Under the pieces are notes generated by a model, which was not told the DNA's origin, did no database searches, and saw nothing but the letters and a program-made list of their open reading frames with translations. DNA of 64,000 nucleotides from Portulaca oleracea (lineage: Eukaryota; Streptophyta; Magnoliopsida; Caryophyllales; Portulacaceae), in assembly GCA_029582165.1 (NCBI GenBank), contig CM055884.1, positions 18,569,037-18,633,036 on the forward strand. Direction: 5' to 3'. Positions 34,110 to 43,038 of the stretch are shown one piece after another (the first letter of the stretch is position 1; each line of letters opens with the position of its first letter). Position numbers and translations under genes: made by a program.

Positions 34110-34640
34110 ATGGCTGTTGTCTGTGCTCTTTTGATGGCGACCGGAAGATGGAGGATGTCGGTGCTCTTTTAATGGCGACAAGAAGGTGGACGATGTCGGT
34201 GCTCTTTTAACGGCGACCAGAAGGTGGACGATGTCGGTGCTCTTTTAATGGCGACCAGAAGGTGGACAATGTCGGTGCTCTTTTAATGGCGACCGGAAGG
34301 TGGACGATGTCGGTGCTCTTTTAACGACAACCGGAGAGTGGAAGATGTCGGTGCTCTTTTAACGGCAACCAGAAAGTGGAAGATGTCGGTGCTACCGTGA
34401 CCGAAAAGTGGATGGTGTCGGTGCTCTTTTAACGGCGACCGGAAAGTGGAAGATGTCGGTGCTCTTTTAACGACGACCGAAAAGTAGAAGGTGTCGGTGC
34501 TCTTTTAACGACGACTAGAAAGTGGAAGATGTCGGTGCTCTTTTAACGACGACCGGAAGGTGGAAGATGTCGGTGCTCTTTTAACAGCGACTGGAAAGTG
34601 GACGGTATCGGTGCTCTTTTAACAGCGACAGGAAAGTGTC
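34110..34640. repeat. 38-bp minisatellite, about 13 copies
   Basis: Unit GATGTCGGTGCTCTTTTAAC + GGCGACCAGAAGGTGGAC repeated about 13 times with scattered substitutions; one unit is shortened near 34395. Located between the LTR and the plant-mobile-domain gene, i.e. in the 3' untranslated part of the Tat element, where members of this lineage often carry tandem repeats. Confidence 0.93.
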
Positions 34641-35005
34641 CTGCAAAACAGTAACGAGAAACACTGTGTTAGTTTCAAGACAACATTGGACAATCCTTAT
34701 CTTAAGCTGGTTCGGAATGAAGATGGCCCAATTGCAACGAGGAAGGCTGCTGAGCCTTGCTTTTTATTGGGCCTGGCCCGCGACCTTATTTTGCAGACTT
34801 GGGCCTGTTATGGGCAGAGGAAGGTCATCGGGCCTTCCTTTATTTTTCTTTCCTCGTGGGTGGCATCTTCAATGGGGCCCACATGCATGCCATGATATTA
34901 CTTTGGGGGGAAGAGGATGATGTTGGGGATTCCCAACCAATGAGATGCGTTTAGCATCTCGAGGCGGGTCCTTGAAACGGACTGTCTGTATCCATTCGCC
35001 TTTTC

Positions 35006-35013
35006 TATAAATG
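35006..35013 (+). promoter_or_regulatory. TATA box of the plant-mobile-domain gene
   Basis: CTATAAATGC about 120 bp before the first ATG (35131), with two hairpin repeats upstream (34740, 34817). A transcription start near 35035-35040 would give a leader of about 95 nt. Confidence 0.6.
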
Positions 35014-35130
35014 CATAGCTCATTGCATTCATTCATTCACATCTCTTCATTCGTTCCTCTTAAAGCCCTCAAATTGCTCTCAAAATTCGCTTCTTGAAAG
35101 TTATCGATCTTTTTTTTTATTCGAAGAAGG

Positions 35131-38100
35131 ATGCAACCAGGAAGTCAGAGGAATCCTCCGCTTCCCCATGTAGCGGGATGGGCCCATGAAGGCGTCTCTC
35201 GGCGGAGCTTTTTATTCCCGGGATCGAGGTTATCGCCGGTGATTTGACTCTTCGCAACTGGAATCATGTTTGGTACCATCGATCGCATATCAAGGTAATC
35301 GTCAAACCTTTCATTGTCAACATTTATTTTAGCATAAAATGAGCAAGAAAAAGTGTTTAGTTTCTTCCTGTCTTGTCGATTTCAGCTAATTCTATGTTGC
35401 ATGCTCGACACCTTTTACTTATTTGAATTACTTGCATGTGCCTCGAAGTTAAAAAAATGCCCAAAATAATGCTTGTTGGGCTTATTTGGGTTCCGGCCTA
35501 AAATTTTGCCAAGAAACGGTCTGTGTTTGAGGAAGGCTCAACGACTTTCCTTTTTTCTGTTTTGGGCCAATTAGCCGCGTGCGATTGTTTGGCAGGCTGA
35601 AGAAAGTAGGAAGGCCCAGCGACCTTCCTTTTTATTGTACTAGGCCAAATTGCTGTGCGAGGTTGTTTGGCGGGCTGAAGAAAATAGAAAGGCCCAGCGG
35701 CCTTCCTTTATTTTTGTGACTTTAGGCCTTTTGCTTCAATTAGCCCAAAATGAAATGTCATACGGAATTCTTTTGTAATCTCCCATGTTTGACTCGTTAG
35801 TAGAGTGCTAACTGAGTTCATACTTCGTAGTTCTTAGCCCTTTTCACTTGATGTTTTAGGAGGATTCCCTAAAGACCTGTAGGAATCTAAAAAGGCTCCT
35901 AAAGGTTGTCGATTCTCTGGGAGACTTTGCGCGTGACACTCTAGTAACTACTGGCTTTTCCACTTTTTGGTCGTGTCTAGTGGCTTGGAATTGCAAAACT
36001 CATCGTGTCTTAGGGATAGCTATGGCTGAAAGGTTTTGGGACACCACCAACTCCTTTCACCTTCCAGTAGGTGAGATGACGGTGACCCCTACCGACTTCG
36101 TTATGATTACGGGTCTTTGTTGGGGTGGCCAAAATATGAATTTCCTCAATGACCCACCTCCAGGAATCATGGCCATGCTGGGCCCATTTTTTACGCGTCT
36201 TCGGCCTGGGCAACGTTTGGCAAGCCTGACGGATTCCCATTTTGAAACCCTGTTTCGCGGCAACAATTTCGCCCATCTTCCCTTAGACCAACGTCATTTC
36301 TTGTTCATGGCGTACTTTATCTGCTCCACCATTTTTGCCGATCGTGGTGACAACATTTTATTGACTTGGATGGAGAATCTACTAAACTTCGACGATATCT
36401 GTCGACTGAACTGGGGCAAAGCAGCTTATGCGGCATTTCTCTATGGCCTTCATTGAGGGGTGAGGATTTCTTAGAATGATGAACCCAACCTTGTGCATCC
36501 CACTCGTCTGCACTTCCAATATGGCCCTACACTATGGAAGGTGCTCGAGGTACGTACTCGAGACGCTTCACTTTTGTGTTGCCTAACTTTCTTTGTTTAT
36601 GTTACGTACGGATTGCCCTCTTCTTCTTTTTTATATGCAAGCGTGGGCTTGCGAATACATTCGCCCTTTGAACATTCGCTCCAAGAAGGGTAGGTCGGTT
36701 CCTGCCGCCGAACGATGGACCATCAAGGACATACAAGGCAAGAAGTTTACCGTAGGACACCTAGACGAGGTTCAGAGTATCCTAGATAATCTCACACCGG
36801 TAAGATCTCTTACCCTTCTTCTTCCCGCTTTTATTGTTGGTCACTGTCATAAAATTCCCCTAATGCAGGCTCAGGTGAACTGGCGCCCATGGGTGGGCTT
36901 TGACTTGGCGCGGCTCCCAACCCCCTTGGAGTTGGTGGAGCGTGACGAACGTCTTCGTGTGTTGATAGAGTCTCCTTCGGGTTACGTTTGGTATCTCGAG
37001 GAGTGTGCCTTGATGCAAATTTTGGGGCGCTATCCCCCTCTCATTCTTATGGATCCTCCAGAGAAAATGTTTAAACCTTGGTGCTTGGATACCCCTTGGA
37101 GGGATGCCATTCAAGGTTAGGAGTATGAGCAGTTTATCATTAATGTCCCAGAAGACCATCTTGCCGAGGAGCTCGATCGGTATCTCAACTGTTTAACTTT
37201 TAGGGTGGTATGTATCTGTTTCCTTGTATTGCTCTCCTTCTTTGCACATTATGCTAATTTATTTTCCGGGTGTTTGCCAGCTCAGACCTTATGGCAAGGC
37301 TGTTGAGGAGGCCATTCCTGCTGGAGAAGAAAAGATAGGAGGTTTCTTAAAGGTGGAATAGAGCAGCTCATACTCTGTGTTACAGGAGTTTGATCGGAAA
37401 CCGGTAATTTCCTTTCTGTATTGCCTATTGTTATCCCTCTTTTCTCGTGAATAACCTTGGCTCTGTTTCCTTTCAGCCGAGGTGGGCGCGCTTTCGGTGT
37501 ATAGTCAAGGAGTGGAGCACCATGAAGAAACATATTCATCAAGCGTTCACTGGCTCAGGTAGATATATCAGGGTAATGCAGCCAGGGGCGCGGATGTGGA
37601 GGTTGATGCAAAGTCTGTACCTAGGGAGCCATCGCGGCGTTCAAATGTTGTACCTCCTCGCAGGGAAGCACCTCGCCGTTCATCAGCCGAAGAATACACT
37701 ACGCAAGTCAGATCTCGCGAGGATGTAGGTGGTTCTTCTTGTGCCCCACTAGCACCAGTTCCCGAAGGTCGTGGGAAAGGTATTTTAATTTGATCGAGGG
37801 TTAGGGATCTGTTGGCTCTCGTAAAAGCGGTTTTGGAGCTCATTTCCACCATTCTCGGCATATGGAGAATGACATGACTCAGATGTCCTTGGGGGAGCCT
37901 CATAATCAGGGAGACTCATATCACAGCACTGGGTATGTTGGCGATACTCAGCCTTCCTCCTTTTGGGTGAAAGATACTTCAGAGTCTAGTGCCACCTATC
38001 GACCTTCACATTCTTGCAGGACTCCTGCTTCCTTGCGCTCTGGCCGTCGAGGTCGTGAGATAGTGGTGAGGGATCGTGATCCAGGTGCATCCGTAGGGTA

Positions 38101-38772
38101 TCCCGGTGCTCAGGCCCTAGCAGGTGACGCTGCTTCATATCCTACACCTCCTATTGCTCCTTCATTTGGCTCCGATACTTACTCCGTGGGATGGCCTATC
38201 CCTGCTTCTGATATGGGCCCTTTGTGGCCCACAGGAGTGGCCAGGAGTGGTCAGCACCCCAGCATTCTTGGTAAGGAGGGTCTTCTTCTTCTGGTTGGCA
38301 GGCCCCCGGTTATGCAACTGAATCTGCTTAGCCAACTCAATCCTTTGGTTGGTACGTCCCGGAGCACTCTTGGTTGGTTGCTTCGTAAGAATCCGCCACG
38401 TTGCCACCTTCACGAACGTCTCCGGTCCCACCAGAGATTCCTTTGTCTGAGCCATCATCTCCCAGAGAACCATCTTCATTGTCGTTACCACCGAGGGAAC
38501 CATCTCCTGTCCCGATACCTTCGAGGAACCCACCTTCGGTCCCGATGCAAACACGGAACATTCCTCCTCCTCCAGTGCCTTCATCACCTCCAACACCTCC
38601 AATTTTTCCTTATCCCATACTGTCGAGCCTTGACCCCACAACTGGCCCTGATTATTACTCATGGGACACTTATTTCGGTACTGCCGGTACTTCCAATGAC
38701 GATACTTCAAATGTTAGTGGTGACATAGCCGAGGACAGCAGCGATTCGAGCTCCTTGACGTGGTTCGACTGA
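35131..38772 (+). pseudogene. Plant mobile domain (PMD, PF10536-type) gene, spliced, decayed
   Basis: Inferred exons: 35131-35295, 35860-36549, 36641-36799, 36869-37207, 37281-37403, 37477 onward. Exon 2 carries the domain core: FHLPVGEMTVTPTDF, GLCWGG, YFICSTIFADR, LNWGKAAYAAFLYGL; exon 3 has CEYIRPLN; exon 4 has WRPWVGFDL and VWYLEECALMQI. The tail (37590-38772) is Pro/Ser-rich, ending TWFD. PMD proteins occur as host genes (MAIL/MAIN type) and inside plant transposons; function in elements is unknown. Lesions: frameshift in exon 1, TGA 36454-36456 and a nearby TAG, acceptor AA instead of AG before 36641, TAG at 37118, TAG near 37359, frameshifts near 37570 and 38270-38400. Antisense to the Tat integrase. 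Confidence 0.75.
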
Positions 38773-39291
38773 AGTCTCCACCTGTATGTTATGCAAAACT
38801 TATGCAAGACTCATGTTTTTATTAATGCAAGACTCTGTTTACGTGTTGTATCGTGACTCATTTATCTGATCCAATTATGCTTTATTTATGCAATGGGATC
38901 CATCCCGCTTCCCCAAACGAAAAAGAAAACAAAAACCTAAGTGTCAGAGTTTATCGGGCATAAATTTCAGAACAAGATTTGATTGGATCGACCAAAAACT
39001 CGAAATAGATAACACACACAGGACATAGGAGCAAAATCCCAAAGCCCAACAAAGCAAAAAAAAAAAAAAAAGAAGGCCCAGCAGCCTTGCCTTGGGTCAG
39101 AGAGAACTGGGCCGTGGCGCACGCCTGCTTCTTCACGAGCAAGGCCGCTGAGCCTTGCTTTTTTTTTCTCTTTTTTTCTTTTTTTTAAAATTTTAGCCAT
39201 TGCAAAAAGGCTTGAATCATGGGGTATGATCATCAATGGTTGTGTGACCGTTTGTGATGATTTTGGTCCATTTTTGAGCTCATTTGAGTAG

Positions 39292-39300
39292 TATAAATAC
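39292..39300 (+). promoter_or_regulatory. TATA box of the DUF7745-like gene
   Basis: TATAAATACCCC, identical over 12 bases to the LTR TATA box on the other strand. Two hairpin repeats lie 120-220 bp upstream. The ATG is about 90 bp downstream. Confidence 0.65.
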
Positions 39301-39388
39301 CCCTCCAAACATTAGCAATTCATCCAACATCTTCTAGCTTGTGAGGCATTAAAGAGAGCTACAAAAAATCTTAAAAAAGAAGAGATCA

Positions 39389-40635
39389 ATGGCTTTCGAA
39401 AAGAAGCTAGCAACTTGGATGAACACTCTATCCAAGGAAGAAAAGCGGGAGCTCGGAAGATACAAGCTAACGCAGTTGTTGAGATTGCGGCAGGTGCGTG
39501 TGAATTTCGACTTCCTTCGTGCTGCTGAAACATTTTGGGATTCCAAAATGCATGTGTTTCGCTTCGGGATGAAGGAACTATGCCCTCTACCGGAAGAATG
39601 GTCCTCAATCCTCGGGACAAATCACTATGCTCCTCCAACTTCACCGCCGCTGTCCACTAATTCCAGCAAGGACTACAAGGAGTTACTGTGGCTCCTCTTG
39701 CATCATCGGAAGCGCCCTAATTGGCGAGAAGGTACATTACCAAACTATAGTCAAGTATTTTCAAGCTCCTAAGACCTTAGAATATGGCCCCGTGATGAGA
39801 GTGAGAGCTCTTGTGCTATGTCTTTTGGGCGAGTTCTGCTTCTACCATGGAGGGCAACGTATTGGCCCGGCTAATCTGATTCGAGTCGTTGAGGACATGA
39901 CCCGAGGTTACAACCCTGTTCCTTTGATGCTGGCAGAGACAATGTTGAGCTTGGACGACCCCAGTCCTGAGCATGAGTACTGTAGAAGCCCCCTGTTACT
40001 GCAGGTAACTAATCTAAGCTTTCATTTCTTTTAGTTTGGGATAAATTGGTGTGCAATTATAACCCTTGCTAATTATTTCTCTTTGTTGACAGATATGGCT
40101 GATAGAGCATTTGGGGCTCGTGGAGGAACCCAGGACATCTTCTGCCTTGGCGAATTACTGTCAAAGGAAGAGAAAATACACCGATCTTCGCTCATTTATA
40201 GCATGGATCACCTTTCTGAAGGAGCCTCGGGATATTATGTGGTCGATCGAGTGGTGGCATATCCCCGAATACGTCACTTGTGACTCCCGGAATGCATATG
40301 TGTGCACTGCGGGTTTGACAAATATGACCTACTATTTCCCGAATCGGGTGTGAAGGCAGATGGGATGGAAACAAATCATCCCCCAGTTGCTATGTGAAGC
40401 CCCCAAGTGCTTGAAGCATCGCCAATCTGTTGTGGAGTCGTGGCTGAAATATTGGGTGAAAAGGCCCACCATTCGTGCTCCTTTGAAGGCGCACGTGTCC
40501 CCTTATGCTGATGCGGGCTATCAGGGGTGGTTGATAGCAGCTGTGGAGTCTCGCTGGGCTAGGAAGGCGAGAAGAGAGCAGGTAACAATACCTGTGAAGG
40601 AAAGACTCGGCCCTCGCTCCACGGTTAGGGCCTAA
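39389..40635 (+). pseudogene. DUF7745-like protein gene, decayed
   Basis: Starts ATGGCTTTCGAAAAG. Exon 1 (39389-40003) has FRFGMKELCPLPEEWSSILG, a frameshift between about 39690 and 39725, then EKVHYQTIVKYF, ALVLCLLGEFCF and VVEDMTRGYNPVPLMLAETM, ending SPLLLQ. An intron of 89 bp (40004-40092, GTAACT...TTGACAG) follows; exon 2 continues IWLIEHLGLVEEP and DIMWSIEWWHIPEY. TGA at 40351-40353 interrupts the frame, which stays open to TAG... at 40635. Layout and phrases match DUF7745, a plant domain common in retroelement-linked frames; its biochemical role is unknown. Confidence 0.65.
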
Positions 40636-41017
40636 AACCTCTGCAAAGGACCGGCTTGGCCTTAGGGTCGAAGGTAGAAAACAACCTAAGAGAGTTTATC
40701 GTCCAAAGAACATAAAGACGGGACCAGACAGTCAAAGAGACGAAGAGACAAACCCCGAGACTACTGGCAATGTAATGGAAGTGAATAAAGATTAGAAGGT
40801 GGGAAGAAATGAAGCTGTTTTTGCCATTAAATAGTCTTGTATTTAATTTTTGAATTTTCTCAATAACAAGCAATGTACTTGTAGTGTCCCTTAATAAAAA
40901 GACATTCTTCCAATCATTGTTCAATTTGCAAATTATGTCTTTATGAGCATTTATTTTAATATAACCCAAGTGTCTGAAAGCTGGTTTTTCAGTTGTTTGG
41001 TTATATTAAGCGTAATA
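40636..41017. other. Gap between convergent DUF7745-like gene and integrase
   Basis: No domain seen. It would be the shared 3' region of the plus-strand gene and the minus-strand pol. AATAAAAAGACATTC near 40895 could serve as a poly(A) signal on the plus strand. Confidence 0.4.
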
Positions 41018-41272
41018 TCATTTGAGCTGATCCAGGTTTGTGGGTTGAATCACATCTTCTCCATCTATGGTAGCAAGACAGGCTGCTCCTCCAGGTAGAA
41101 TCTCCTTAATCATATAAGGACCCTTCCAATTAGGTGCAAACTTCCCTCTAGGGTCTTGTATGGGTGCCCTCATCTCCTTAAACACCAAATCGCCTACTTG
41201 AAGCGTACGATCCTTAACTCTTTTATTGAAAGCACGGGTGATCCTGCTTTGGTACATTTGCACATTTTCCAA
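41018..41272 (-). pseudogene. Ty3/gypsy integrase C-terminus (Tat-type)
   Basis: An 84-codon minus-strand frame with RITRAFNKRVKDRTLQVGDL, FKEMRAPI and KFAPNWKGPYMIKEILPGG. This is the GPY/F-like C-terminal module of Ty3/gypsy integrase, followed by the usual NLDQLK ending. No chromodomain follows, which fits Tat/Athila rather than a chromovirus. The N-terminal three quarters of the integrase is missing because similarity stops at 41272. Confidence 0.8.
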
Positions 41273-42760
41273 TTACCCATTTATAGGTAAGGAAAGGGAT
41301 TAAAATAAAAAAGAGAGTAACTTTAAAAGGGCAAATTAACCCAAGATAATTATAACTCATAGCAAAAAATAACTCAGACATAAGCTGAGTAAAATTGGCT
41401 TAAAACATAACCAAAAAGATTACATAGAGAAAGATAAAGCTAACCCTAATTAAGACAAAGAAAACTCGGATTAGGCAGGTGAGTCGCGGGCGCGACTAGG
41501 TGTCTTGGGTAAAGGGATAACTTTCACTGAGATTTGTCGCAGGCATGACGTGGAGATAGGTTATCTGCGACCATTCTTGTCTTCGTTGGGTCACTGTCAC
41601 GACGCGGATTCGTGGAATTTCAGTCGCGGGCATGACGGGGAAATCACGGTCGCGACAAACCGATGGTTCCAAAACGTCTTGGTCGTGACGAGCTTGTGGC
41701 CCAAACCCCTCCTAAAATTGGTTAAGGCATGGGGAAGGAGAGAAAAGGGTTGAGGTCGCAACCAAAGGGGTCGCGCACCGCAACGCCCTAACCACCAGCC
41801 AAACTTCCCCAACCAGGAGTGTCACGGTCATGACGAGGAAGGTCCGCCCGTGACATGGCTGCTGACCTCCAAGTTTTGAGCATCCTCACCCCTAGGATCA
41901 CTACTCTGGTCCTCCTTCTCTATATTTATGCCAAGAGAAAAGATGCCTATTTAGAGGGCATCTCTAGCAATCCATTGGATGGCCGTGATCGTCCTTCCCG
42001 GACCCATGTCAAAGCAAAATTGGATCTCTGAGGACCTCCATAGGGTGATCATCTACGCTCGAGCCACAAGAGCGAAATAAGGGCCCAGAATACTTCAGTC
42101 TAGTGGACGACTTGTTGATAAAAATGACTTATTGGAAGATTTGATCATGTCAAATGAGTTAAATTGGTGTTTAGTGAACAACATATTCACTTGGCTTATT
42201 AAGTCTAAGATGCTAATTTTCAATAGGCTGAAATAAACATTATTGAGATTGACTTTTTGTAGAAATTATCATTTAACACAAAATTTGTCAAAACTTACAT
42301 GTCATTACAAAAATAATTGATACTTCGTCCTATAATGCTTGTCTATTTAACCAAAATTTAGGAATAAAAAAAATGAGTTAGTTAATTGTTCTGTTGCATA
42401 GAAATTTGTGAAATATTAGTATTAAATTGTATGAATATCATCTTCTTTTACTTTTTCTCTATATTTGAATAAGACAAACTAATAAACAAAGTAATTAGTT
42501 GGAAAAAAGTTACATGAAAATTATAAAATGACATTATTATAAAATAAAAATAGTTAGAATAACGGCTGTAATAAAATAGATGTAGTACAATATTATTATG
42601 TTAAAATTGATTAAAAAGGATGTAAATAATATTTTAAATAATATTTTTCTTTAAAAAAACAACTCACCTTACCAAACACTACTTTTCTAGGTATCTAATC
42701 TAAAATCTAAAACATCAAATAAACAACCAAAGTTATTTGCGAGAAGTGCAACTTGATTGT
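41273..42760. other. Unassigned repeat DNA with GTCGCGGGCGCGAC-type palindromes
   Basis: Between 41477 and 41860, short palindrome-like units recur: GTCGCGGGCGCGAC, GTCACTGTCACGAC, GTCGCGGGCATGAC, GGTCGCGAC, GTCACGGTCATGAC. They recall the palindromes in the LTR at 886-1154 but differ in sequence, so this may be part of another Ty3/gypsy LTR. The rest (41900-42760) is AT-rich without a supported gene. Confidence 0.45.
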
Positions 42761-42950
42761 CAGATTATTTCAAGAGAGAGACTGGAAGAGCACTGCAGTG
42801 GCGCCCCAACCAATGCAATTAATTTCATTGCTTGAACGCAACAACCACGATCGTCTTCTTCCTCACCATTTCTCCCACGAAATTGATATGAGACTCCACA
42901 TGTAAAATTAGTGAAAACAAGAGCCTTCACTACGTCCAAAGTCAAGATAT

Positions 42951-42994
42951 TAGTCTCTCTCCGTATCTCTACCCACCTTTCTCTTTCTCTCTCA
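42951..42994 (+). promoter_or_regulatory. PXN: Pyrimidine patch in the PXN promoter/leader
   Basis: A 44-bp C/T tract (TCTCTCTCCG, CTTTCTCTTTCTCTCTC) starting about 90 bp before the PXN start codon. Such Y patches mark many plant core promoters. No good TATA box is visible upstream; a CCAAT lies near 42808. Confidence 0.45.
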
Positions 42995-43038
42995 TCGATC
43001 CAATTTCCTTTTTCTTCTTGTTCATCACCGTCAAGAGC

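Larger units (their letters stand above)
33593..39170. repeat. Eleven hairpin repeats AAGGCCCAGCGGCCTTCCTT
   Basis: Short inverted repeats of the form AGGAAGG-6 to 8 nt-CCTTCCT or GCAAGGC-6 nt-GCCTTGC, mostly followed by TTT(A)TTTT and often flanked by TGGGCC. Copies: 33593, 33781, 33855, 33925, 34740, 34817, 35530, 35608, 35687, 39072 and 39139. Stems vary by compensating changes (AGGAAGG/CCTTCCT versus GCAAGGC/GCCTTGC). Most contain GGCCCA, the site II element that plant TCP factors bind (known motif). Confidence 0.85.
32858..41272 (-). mobile_element. Tat-type Ty3/gypsy remnant with two antisense genes
   Basis: Reading the minus strand: integrase C-terminus (41272-41018), about 6 kb with two genes on the opposite strand, a 38-bp minisatellite (34640-34110), a polypurine tract CAAAGTGGGGGC (34040-34029) and an LTR starting TGTACTGG at 34008. 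Long 3' regions with tandem repeats and extra antisense frames are known in the Tat lineage. gag, protease, reverse transcriptase and the 5' LTR are absent; the left part is cut off near 41272. Confidence 0.6.

Noticed and set aside
34110..34640. Regularly spaced repeats resembling a CRISPR array
   Set aside because: The whole 38-bp unit repeats with no unique spacers; it is a minisatellite in a plant element.
38162..38710. 182-codon minus-strand frame
   Set aside because: It is the antisense shadow of the Pro/Ser-rich tail of the plant-mobile-domain gene.
33593..39170. Hairpin plus T-run repeats as bacterial-type terminators
   Set aside because: The window is plant nuclear DNA; intrinsic terminators do not apply, so they are treated as repeats with possible promoter roles.
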